Assembly (NCBI RefSeq): GCF_963678635.1
Contig: NC_087069.1
Span: 10,187,206 to 10,251,205, forward strand
Direction of reading: 5' to 3'
DNA: 64,000 bases
Source of the DNA: Symsagittifera roscoffensis
Lineage: Eukaryota; Xenacoelomorpha; Acoela; Convolutidae
Part shown: in pieces, positions 11,256 to 23,200 of the stretch
Layout of the letters: every line of letters begins with the position of its first letter
Numbering within the stretch: the stretch's first letter is position 1
The notes under the pieces: model-generated
Told to the model about the DNA's origin: nothing
Seen by the model: the letters and a program-made list of their open reading frames with translations, nothing else
Databases searched by the model: none
Made by a program: the position numbers and the translations under genes

Positions 11256-14200
11256 GTATTGTGTGTTTTAATTTCCATTACAAGTTCAACAAGGTTACCG
11301 TTTGAGAAATTTCATAAGACTACCGGATTATGAAAGTTGGGATCCTGAGTACAAAACGTAGAATATTTCGTTCACAAAACATTTTTTTCGTTAGTTTTTG
11401 AATTCAATATTATTTGAAGATCCTTATTTTTTTTTGGTCAGCTAATTTTCAAAAGCAAGTCACTTTTGGTACATTTTGGGAAAAATTATAGGTTTTTGGC
11501 AAAAAATTGAAGTTTTTGATGAAAAAACGCTTTGGGGTATAGAAATGGGCAGCAGTGAATGGACAAATAACTTGAGTGATTCGTAAATTGCTTCTTCTCT
11601 TTGCAGTGTACGACCCAATGGGAGGATCTTCAAATCAATTTGGATCCCATCTAACTCAGCAAGCTGCAGATCCCTTTTCACTAGGCCCCTCATTGGGCTC
11701 AAAAATGAATGTGCCCGACACGATAGCGTTGCTGAGAGACGATGAAATGCAAAATTACAGACTGTCAGATAAAATGTTCTCAGCAAATCAGGTTAATTTT
11801 TTGAACCATTTACCCTGAAGTCTTTTTAGACAATTTATTTATGAGAAGGGCAAGGATTACATGCGAGTTCTAGAGCGCTTTACGGAGAACCGATTTTGTT
11901 ACATAAATTGAGATCTGCATGCGGTTTTTGTTACCTTGAAGAAAAGTTGTCAGCTGGCGTTCAGAATCATATGGAATTGGTGTTGTTCTAATGGTCGATC
12001 CAAGTAACTCCTTCAATAATCTTATTACATGAGCGAGCGGTACTTCTCATTAATTATTCAGAATAGCTCGCTTTCACTAGTTAGCTCGCTTGTTTTCTTG
12101 CCTCAGTGCTAACCGTAAGATTGATGGTGAAAGAGTTCTTTAAAAGCAAGGATTTGCCGAAATTATGTCGTTGTCCGTGACTTGTGGTTTTAACGCTTGT
12201 CCGTGACTTATGGGGCGCCAAAATTATGTCGTTGTCCGTGAATGTGGTTACTGAAATACAATCCCGGATCACTAGAAGCTGCCTGGCCATTATTCTTTCC
12301 TGTAAAATTTGATGAGACCATGTAATTTGTTGATGCAGTATAAGTTTCTCAGGAGCTGTTGAACGAACGTGCTGCTCTTGATTGGGAACTACAACAGCAT
12401 CAGGCTGATTGTGGTCGACAGATTCGACCCAGTGACGCGTACGCTCCTTTTCGTCTATTGTTAGTTGTGGAGAGATTCGAGTTAAACCACTTTCCTCAGC
12501 ATTCTCGCTGATTTCCGATAACTCATCTTCTAACTCAAGCCCTTTCAAATCAATTTCTGCCAGTTTTTTCCTGTGTTCTTCAGCCAATTCTTCCAACTCT
12601 AAACTGCTTTGCGGTATAACGACTAGCTTTCTGAGAACCCGATTGCTGATGTCGGCTGCTTCGGTGTGACAACTTAGAGCGGGTATCTGTTTTATGCGAC
12701 TGTGGTTTTTCATTTTTTTCGGAATGATGAGAAATTTTTGAGCTGCTATCTATGTTGTCCTGCTCTTTTACTGCCTCAAAACTTGTTTTTATATGTGATA
12801 GCTTCCCGGAAAACTTTATTCTTGCTTTGAGTCAACTTATGAAGCCACATTTCCTGTGCCGGTATCAATTCGTCGGGGTTGGCACTTTTTGCAGCCATAT
12901 CAATCAACTCATTATTTACCTCGACCGCTAGTTCCTACATTTTTCATTATAGGTATCAATTTTTGAGCAACGACTCTGACTCTATGTGTTCCAAAATTAT
13001 TTCGTGGCATTTATAAAGGTCGTTTTCGAGATTGCTACGTTTCTCAAACAACTTCTTAATTTTCTTCTGAAACTTAACTTCCATGCTCATTAATTTCAGA
13101 AATAAACGACTCAGAAAATACTTTATTTTCACCCAAGTAAATCCACAAAATACTCTAATACATCAATAACTTACAAGGGGGAGTAACTTGAAGTTTTAAC
13201 GCTTTAAGTATATTGTGAATCGACCTACGATTTTTAGGCGACAAACGGTTCCGATTCTTCTTAGCTTTCAGTGTACTTAGGTCAGCACTGTATCATCTAA
13301 GTAATAACAGAGTCTTCAACTCAAGGGAAGGGAGTTGGTCCAGTTCTTTTTACTTAAGTATTTGGTCTTTGGCCTTTCGCTTTGTGATAAAATCCTCACC
13401 TATGTTAAGAACGAGAATACCTGTCTTTTTCAGCTCTTTTTCTATATTGTCCGTACCGTTGCGGCGACAGTATACAAAAGCGGTAATATTCTCCTTGTAT
13501 CTCAAAAAAAGGCTCTTTAAGTTGGTCAGTACTCAAACTACGATTGTTGTTACTTCGGTGCTTACTAATGGAGTTATTTATGGCGTCGTGCCAAATAACT
13601 AGATCTTTCCGATTCGACAAAAAATGGTGCAGATAGTATTGGATAGTTTTCTGCGAGTCCCTGGCGTTAAAGTTAAAGCTTAAACCGGGCTTTGTGAAAC
13701 AAGTCTCTTTCACGCGCTTTTGAGACGGTGCGGATAGTTTACGGAGCGCGTGGTCTAGAGAACTGGCCCCTAGTATGAACACCATACGCTAGGGGCCCTT
13801 ATTCGCGGCGGTAGTTACCAATGGGGATGGGAATTAAGTAGGTCGGTTGAACTCCAACAACCACGCGGAGGAAACCTGAGGATGAACAAATTCAACTTAA
13901 CCTACTTTATATCACCGTTGCTGACCACTTAACATTACTGTGACAAAACAGAGTCAAAGCGTAAGCGTGTAAACAGATGCGTTGGAGAGTGCAATTTAAG
14001 TTTTAGTTAACCAACGAGGTGGGGAATCAGGCAAATTGGTTGAATTCCAACAACCATGCGGAAGAAACCTGAGGATGAAAAAACTCAACTTAACTTGCCT
14101 GATACTGCCTGCCCAGACCACTTAACAAAAGTTGCAATCGGATAAAAAGCGAACTTGGGGATTTTATGTCGTAGTTTTTAACAATATTTGATTTTTGTGT

Positions 14201-17200
14201 GGTTTTAACGACCTAAAAGTAACGATTATCAGAAATTTCCTACAGAATCGAGGATTCGAGTCTAAAATTTATCCAAAAAAATGATCTAGTACTTTTTTCT
14301 ATGTTCCGTTTCTCTAGATTTTCAATCCGTTCACAATAACCCAAAAATTTTTGGTATCGGGAAAATTACCACTTATAGCTTGCTTTGAGTTGGGATACAC
14401 AATAAGACACCGTATGTTATTTTATTGCTCAGAAAGACTTATAAAAACTAGACAAGTCTTACAGTTTTTGATGATTTTGGAGATTTTCGGCACCGGAAAT
14501 TTATCTCTCACGAGTCTGAACAACTGCACTACTCCACTCTGTATCGGCCAACTTCACGCTCGTTCGGCCAACAGCACAACTTCACTCTGTTTCGGCCAAC
14601 TTCACTCTCTTTCGGCTTTCGGCCAACAGCACAACTGCACTCTGTTTCGGCCAACTCACTCTGTTTCGGCCAACTTCACGCTCTTTCGGCTTTCGTCCTT
14701 TGTGCTCTTCGTGTCTTTTGTGGTCTTCGTGTCCCTTGTGTCGACTTAGTGAGAAAAGACTACGGTTTCCTCGTCGGGCGAAGTATCAAACAATCAGGGC
14801 ACTAACTGAATTCAACCGAAAGGAAAAAGGGGGGCAAAGAATGATAATTCGGGGGATAGAAATCAAAAAGTGTCCCTTGTGGGGCGCCAAATGTCCCCTT
14901 GGGGGGGGGGGTTCGAACCTGGTTACGGAGTGTCCCATCAAGTTCGGGGCATATTTGAGTTCTAGAAAGGAAATGACCTAGGCGAGATTCGAAACGGCGC
15001 CGAACCCGCCGGACGTACCCTGTATACGCTCGACTACTGTCCCTATAAGCATTTACATTTATATGCATTTATACTCTCGCTTACATTTGCGCTGCAACAC
15101 CGGAAGATTGATGGTGAAAGAGTTCTTTAAAAGTAAGGATTTGCCGTCTTACGTTTTTTTTTAAAAAAAAAACTCCATCTAAAAGATTTGTGCTGCAGCG
15201 GAATAAAACCGAAATACTTAGGTTTAAAGGGAGAGATTCAAGAGAATGTTTTTATTGGTGCATTTTGTCCCCAATATTGCCATGATGGAACTAAAAAACA
15301 ACAACAAGTTCGATTCCTGAAAAATTTGGTATGACAAGTATCCAATACTTCCGTTTACCATGGTCTAATTGTTTTCAAACTCTAATCTCATCCCGTTGAA
15401 AACATGGGATAGTGTAATTTAAATGTATTGTGTTCTTGTTAAGAGTAATGAACGTAGTGAAGACTCTTATATAGGTCTTGCTGATTTTTTCTGTTTGTTT
15501 TTTTTTTCAGGAAAAAGTCTTTCAATATTGATGCACTTTGCTATAATGCACTATTTGAGTTCAATTGAAATTAATCTGCTGAAAGTGAAGTAAATAGCAT
15601 TGTCCAAATGCGATTGTGGAAATGGCGCGAAAAAACGTGAACGATTTTTATTTTCGAAAGTGGAGTTTATTTTTAAGATTTCCCAGCGGAATAAAAACTT
15701 TACCTATTGATCCAATTTTCTCGACTTGGGTTCATGTTATCAAAAAAGCGCCAATCATAAATTTTTCTAGAAATTCAAAGTTCTTAAAGAGCCTAATATT
15801 AAGAGCGTATTATTTTTTTCTTTAAAATTTGAGATTTTTTGAAGAAATTCAGTGTTTTTTTTTCATGTTTACTTGCGGTCATTACTCTTTTCCAATCTTC
15901 GCTTGGCTATGTTTTTACTTCCTTACAAGGTGGTATAAATTCTATTCTTCATTTTACAGTTGTTTAGGCTCTGTTGTAATTTTTATGGACCACGTCACTC
16001 GTTACGGAAAGGAATTATGTGCTGAGTAATTTTGGTCATTTTCAACTACGCTAAATAACGCTCCCAGGGGTCAAATGTAGCATCTTATTAAAGCTCCATT
16101 ATTCCTGACTTGGATTTCAAAAAAATGAATATAGGTCGCCTGTGTGTCAAAAGTTGGTCTGGAATACTTCAGAATACGTTTGATGAGAGACTGATCTTCC
16201 AACTGCATTTATTACAAATTTAACATTGTTTTAGCTAATATTAATTTTTCCTGCAGTTGTCAATCTGATTCAGCTCGGCTTTACTAAAAAAATAACAGTT
16301 TGTTGTGACAAAATGAAAAAAAAATTTAAAAATTTAAAAAATGATTTTTTGGACAGTTTTGCAGCCTTGTTTTTGAGTTTTTCTCTAAAATCATTGTAGT
16401 TGTAGTATTATGCGATAATTTCTCAATAACTGGCTATAGTTGACTGCTTACAAGATTACTATTTAAATGTTTAGGCTGCAAACATGTCAATTCCCGACCG
16501 CATTTCTCTGGGCGGAAACACCAGGGGGGACTTCACAGGTGGCGGGGGAGGAGGTATGATGGGATCCATGATTCCAGGAATGCCCCCCAATGTCACTGCC
16601 TTCTCAGACTCAGAGGTCATTACTCCTCCCAGACATTTGAAATTAGGGGAGTTCGCATTCCCAAGGTCAGTTGTAATCCTATCATTCAGTTGCCGATTGT
16701 TGTTTTTCCAGATATTTTGGTTGTTTTCCAGATATTTTGGTTGTTTTTCAGATATTTTGGGTATTCTTTGGTCTTTGATTTTACTACTTTTATGTTGATT
16801 TTACATATACGTTTTGACATTTGTTTGAGGGCTTTCGTTATCAACTAAATGTCTGTAGGTTATGATATTTAATTCTTTAGTGGTGCCTATAACCATAACA
16901 AAAAATAATCGAACGGATTGTGGGGCCATGATTGCCGATAAACTATCAGTCCAATAAAGAAATGTTATGATCGTCCCAATTTTTGCTTTTGGATCTGTTT
17001 TTTTTTGCAATTTCATTTTGTTATGACTGCCTTGACCTTCGTTATCGCTCAATTATTTTGAAAACTAAAAAGTAGCCTAGTTTGGTTTTTTGTTTTTTAA
17101 CGAAAAATGTATGGGCTCCCTTGAAGCAGGTGTCATCGATTGAATGCCTTGTCACGGGAGCAAGTAGCTGAAGAAAAGTTATCGCAGCGGATGTTAACTA

Positions 17201-20200
17201 TTTGGGCAACCAACAACAAGTTAACGAACAACAACAAACTAGAACAACTTTTGTAGAGAACGAACGATGTAGATTGGTCACTCAATTGATTTCTGTATTA
17301 GACTTTTACTCTTTCCTAGAAGTTGAATGTTCGTGAATTCTTTGGTTGCACGTAATAGTTATTTGAATTTTTGCTATTTTTGATTTTCAATTATTCTTTT
17401 TCCAATTAATTAGGCGGATTTTCCTATTTTCCATGCGAACAGCTTGGTTCGAATTGTTGCAATTTGAACGTTACACCCGGCGTTACAACTTTGTTAAAGT
17501 GCCATTGTTGTTTTCAGTGTGCCAGTTACCTCAGAGAGGCCGAAAACGGCCAAGTCGAACCAGATCACTCCAGATACCAGTGCGTCGAAGCGGAAAGTGA
17601 AAATCAGCACGGAGGCAGTGTATAACGACAGTGTGTTCCAGTCATCACCAGAAGATGTACTGGCTCTGAGAAAACAGGTGTGTTAATGTCATTGCGCTTG
17701 TTGCGGGCAAAAACGCGCAGAATTTTTTTCACGAACAATAAGTCTGTTTAACTGAATGAGTGTCGTATACTTTTTGTTGAGCAAGTTCAAATAAAACTAT
17801 TTGATTGTGTTATTAATTCTGATTTTTAAAGAATTTGTTCTAGCTCATGTTCTAATTTGATAGCTCGACTTGCCAAATTACGCATTTCAATAAAGCAATC
17901 ACTTGGAAATGCTGCTGCGAGAATAATTTTTTTATTGGTGTACAAAGTGAGAAAATACCGCCTTAGGTGGGTTCTTTCTCAAGTTATTTAGGCGCCGCAA
18001 AGCAGTTTTGTAGATGGTTAAATGTGGCAATATATTTTGTTCTTCTCTATTATACGGCCAAAAATTAATAACTTTGTTGAATTAGCTGGTTTTTTATTGA
18101 AAACCCAGATATTCTTTTGCTGGCAGTAATTGTAAAACGTGGATTAAATCTTAGTTTATGTTTTGAATAGTTTGAAGTTTGTATGTAAAGGGTGAAGAAT
18201 GTAATGTTTTTAGAAGTTAGAAGTTCGATGAAACGTTTGTTAGCTAGCTCTTATCGATCTCAATTGTACGTCACTGCATTTCGTTACCTTTCTTTGTGAC
18301 TGTTTGATGTTCGCAAAACTCAATCGTGAACATTTCTTGGAATTCAAAAAGCGTTGAAAGTTAGCAGTTTTAGTTTCTTTGCATTTATTAGCCTTCTCTC
18401 AATTGTATTGTGACATTCGACCAGAATGGACCAAAATGCAGATTCAACAGATTCGAAATTTTAGCAGCTAACCTTCCGAATTGACGGTTTTAAGAGATTA
18501 AAAACGTTATTGGGACGATTAGCCAAACGGTGAAGAGACCGTTCCGAGTTGCAACTATTGTGTCGCTACAATAGTTGCAAGGCCGTTGCGAACAACGGTG
18601 AAGGGTGGAAGACAGCCTTCCGGGAGGAGAATAAGAGTCTTATTTCCCCGGATTCAAGAATCCGGAGGGGTCTCGGGACTGGAACTTTTATTATCTTATA
18701 TAAACTTTTAGCTTCCCTATTATGTCCTGAATTGAATTTAATTAACATCTGAATTCATTCTGCTAAGATGAGAAGCTAGGAGTTGGGGGAAAGGGTTGAT
18801 CCATCTTCGATGGAGATGATGATTTTTATCTACTGAACAAAAACAATAATAATTCAATAAATAGTAGTAGCCCTGATTTTAGGAGTGATCTCGTGGTCTG
18901 GGGATACTAAAACCCAGCCATGAGCTCACTATTTCTGCATGTAATTTAGTTAATTTGAGTGTTTTGACCGAAGCCGAAAGCAGTAACGTTTTTTGTCGAC
19001 CCGATGTTCGAAAGATCACCGAAAGTACTGGCTTGGTAGAGACGGTGAAAAGCATGTAGAGCTCTGTTTAGACGTTGGCCAGTCGTCTTAGAACCTAGCT
19101 TTACTTTCCGTCGATATGTATCTTCCGGGCGAATGTTACATAGATGTTTTTATGGCGCTCCTGGGTGTTATTCTTTTTTAACATCATGACCGGCAGAACC
19201 GTTAACGAGCACTCCGCGCCGAGTGGATGCTCACATTAACGCCCTTAATAGGCCTATACCGCCGGGACGGAAGGGTAATTCGGAACGCGGAAGCCTTCCG
19301 GATTACCGTGAATAGCTTTTTAACCTAGTTAAAACCGAAAATTCACGAATCAGGAAGAGTAGGGGGATCGGCCATTCCCTCGTTCCCTGAGAGGTTTGTG
19401 ACCAAAAACACTTAAAGATATATATAAAACCAAACAAAAAGTAGTATAGTACCCAAGAAAAACAAAAACATAAAAAAATAACCGAAAAAACCAAAAACAG
19501 TAAAAAAATAAATAAAAAATCAGTAGAAATCATCCCCCCAGACAAGATGTGATCCGACCCTCCCGTTTGTTGTTGATAGATATATTGTTGTTACAGGCAT
19601 TTATATCAGTCAGGATCGTTACGATCAATTTTGTGGCCCGTTTGTGAGGCTTGTACTGTAGGGTTATTTGAGCATTTAAGCACGTTAATGATAAATTGCG
19701 CTCAATCCGGAAGGGTCAGCTGATTTGCGCTCAATTCGGAAGGGTCTTGGGAGAAGACTGATCCGGCAAGCAGTACAAGGAGCAACAAGAAGGGGCTCAA
19801 CGACAACAACAATCGACTGTTGGGTATCGTTAACAAGTTTTGTATCCCTTTTGGTACAAAAATTAAGATAGGAATCTGTGGGGTGCTCGACAGTGCTGCA
19901 CTGTAGTGACCCTTCACCGAACTGCGAATATCCGAGTTAAGCACCTTAATTCGGATATTAAACAAACCCGGAGGGGTATAGTATTACTCATGTTATTACT
20001 TATATAGCCTATATTAATACTCCTATATCGTTTTTCAGTGAAAAACACAAAGCAGACCGGTTTTTAGGGTCAAAATAGCGATATTTTGATCCCCCTACAA
20101 ATCGCGATTTTTGAGATATCGATATTTTTGAAACAGAAAAAAGCGCTAAATTAGTGTTTGACATCGTAATTTCACAACTATAATAGATAGAACCGGTTAA

Positions 20201-23200
20201 GTTTAGTTCGGAAGTGGTTGGAACTATTTTGGTACCAAAAACCGAATTTTCGTGATTTTTGAGAAAAAGGAGCACTATAAATTCAGAAATTTTTTTTGAA
20301 ATTTTTGAGTTAGGACAGTAAAAATAGTTGTTTGGACAACGTCCACTAGTGAATCCACAGATTCTAAAACCAGCTTTCCGGGTTGCAGAGAAATCGAACT
20401 TAACGTGTTTGATTTGGTGGATCCATCAATCCGGAGGTGTCCAGGTAGCATAGTTTTTCGGAAAATTTTTCAAGTAAAGCGTTTTCGATCGAGTCTTTTG
20501 CATTGAACTAGAAGAGTATAGGCCTTCTGAGCTTGGATCAATAACTTTTAGGTCGAAAAGAAAAGAATTGTGGAAAAAGTTAGGCGGAACCTATAAGAGA
20601 GAAATTTCTTGACTTTAGAAAAAAGACGTTTTGGTTAATAGCTTTGGAACTACGGGGCAGATCCAGTTGATCTTGGTACCAATAGATCAGAAATTAGCTG
20701 AGCTTACTGATAGGGACAAAAGTTTTTCGAAAAAGTAAGCGTGAAAATTTTTGAGATTGTTTTTAGCAAATTCACCAATTTGGGAGGGTAGACCCTTCAC
20801 GTTTTATAATTTTTTTAGGAAAGCCCTTACATCCCTATCAAAAGGTAATAGCGGTTGAATAAAGTAACTTTAGCCTGTTCTAGACGAAAGGGGAAGGCTA
20901 AAGGCATAAGAAAACCTTAATAGAGCCGAAATTAGGCTAGCGATAAGACCCTTCACCGTTAGCGTGAATTGTCAAATAAGAGGCTTAACTTCAATACGGA
21001 AGGCTCTAGGAAAGGATCACATGCCCTTCCTAGTTAATTTAAAAATCATAATAACATCGGAGAACGTATCCGGAGGGGTATAGGTTGTAAATAAAGGAAA
21101 TCTCCTAAAAGCTACTTTTACAAAACCAGAGGGCTCCCAATCCGGAGGGGTCCAAATTTTTGCCAATCCGGAGGGGTCTTGTTTTCACGAAACCGGAAGG
21201 GTCCCAATCCGGAGGGGTCTTATAATTACTAACTCAGAGGGGTCCCAATCAGGAGGGGTCCAAATTTTGCCAATCCGGAGGGGTCTCAATTTTGCCAATC
21301 CGGAAGGGTCCTATTTTTGCCAATCCGGAGGGGTATTATTTTATTAAAGGACTTAGGTAAACAGAAGAAAGACTACAGTGAGAGGTATTAGGTTATTAGA
21401 GGACAGGCTAGGAATCAGTAACTGCACTGGTAACTTGCCTTTCAATAAAAACCAGACCAAAACAAAACAGGCCCGAACTCGGATATTCGCGACACTAAGT
21501 CTGAACTAAAAAGAGCGTAATTCATTGGTGTGGATTGAAACCCAATACGTTTTTGTGAAAAGTGACTGCCCTGAGGATTTTAGTAGGTCTAGCTCGGGCA
21601 GTCCGAAGGCAGATAGGTAACACAGTACTCGGTGGGTGCAATAGACGCCCACTTGAGAAAATAACTGCCTTCAAATTTTTGTCTGTTTGGTGCAGCACCA
21701 AGCAGGGAAAGCTTTTTCTTTGAAATATAAGCTCGACTATTGTACTGCGACCGACCAAAAGTACAATACACATACGTTTTTCATAGAGGTATTCTTATTT
21801 AGTAAGAAAATTTTTTTTGATTTTAAATCAACATAATTTGTGCTTGATTGGGTAGTGAGTACACTATCTTTTAAATTGACTGATAACATCATATTGCGCT
21901 AGTTCTCAAATCTTACGACCGATAATCGGTTAGTGTGAATAAATTAGATACAAGCTGTACTCTGATAACATACACGGATTCGTGGTCACTATTTAATAGA
22001 ATCTTGTTGAATTTATTGTGTTGTGTCATTATTATTGATAGTCAAACTATAAGGTCACTAGCAATCGAATTGAGTGTATAGGCATTAAGAAGTGACAAAT
22101 TGAGAATGAGTCTAGACAAGTCAAGGTTACCTAAACGAGGTAATAGCTTTAGGAAATTCATACCTAGAAAGCAAAGAAAAACAATGACCGACCCTTTTGT
22201 GGATCGGATCAAACGAGCCCAGACCGACAAAGGCGAGACGGTTTCAGGCAGAATGGTTGAAACGAGGAGTCAGAAGTCCTCAGAAGAGCGAAAAAAAATG
22301 TTAGAAGTGGAGGTCAATACGGACCAGGCCATGAATGACAACCAGGAAGTACATGGACTGGAAGGGAGAGGCAGAAGGCTGGCGAGTGAATCTACTCCGG
22401 TAGAACAAGGCCATGATTTTGCCACTTCCACCGGGACATTGGACCGAGAGGAGATGTCGGAACTGTCCGACATCTCAACTGAAATAGTGGCAACTAGAAG
22501 ATCTCCAACAGACAACACCATGATGGCAGGCGGGACTGAGAAACAAACAACGTCCTCATCGTTCTCAGAAAGAATGAGGAACACCTTAGGAAACATCTTT
22601 CCATTCACCATGGGAGTGGGCACAGGAAATGAAGCTGAATCCCAGGAGGAAGAAGAGGACGAAGAAGAGCAAGTGGACTTTGGGTCTCAAGTCAGCCTCA
22701 ATAAATCGACCCAGGAGAATGAGGCATACATCGAAAGAGAGACTGGAACCATGGACAAATTTGGTGTGGTGAGAACGATAAGCAAAGACGCAAACACACC
22801 AGGCCAGTCGAGAGGCTTTGCGATTATGACAAATTCGGAGCCGCGAACTGGGAAGAGTAGAAACAAAGGGCTAGGCAACGCATTGGCGGATCCTGAAGTG
22901 GATAATGAAAAGACGTCGAGACAGAGAGTAAAAGCCCGAATCTCGACCAGCACGAAGCTACCTGGGACCGACAGGGTGACACCGCCACTCGTGGATAACG
23001 GGGCAGCAATAGAAGAAGCCTTGAACAACATAGTGGGCAGTATAGGAGAACAAAACGAACAGATGTCCTTAAGAATGAGTGAACTAGAAAGAGCAGTTCA
23101 CATTGAGAGAGAAAGTCTACAGGAAGAAATAAACCGCAATAGACAAGAAGTTGGTAGGAGCGAAAAACGCTTGAAAAAAAGAACGGACGAGCACATAGCG

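Larger units (their letters stand above)
12110..15155 (-). mobile_element. Remnant of a minus-strand LTR retroelement
   Basis: A nearly identical block (gattgatggtgaaagagttc, then tttaaaag and aaggatttgccg) occurs at about 12,114 and 15,107. On the minus strand, TGGCGCCCCAYAAG, which looks like a tRNA primer-binding site, occurs at about 12,205-12,220 and 14,876-14,893. Between them lie a gag-like pseudogene and a second decayed ORF. I infer a degraded element inserted in intron 2 of Mff. LTR limits cannot be fixed by eye. Confidence 0.45.

Noticed and set aside
13829-13907. Hammerhead ribozyme in the structured repeat (CTGAGGATGA and GAAAC present).
   Set aside because: The conserved core order and stem positions do not fit a hammerhead, and copy 2 has no suitable cleavage triplet.
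21137-21335. CRISPR-like array.
   Set aside because: The units are short and variably spaced with repeated, not unique, spacers, in a eukaryotic retroelement leader.
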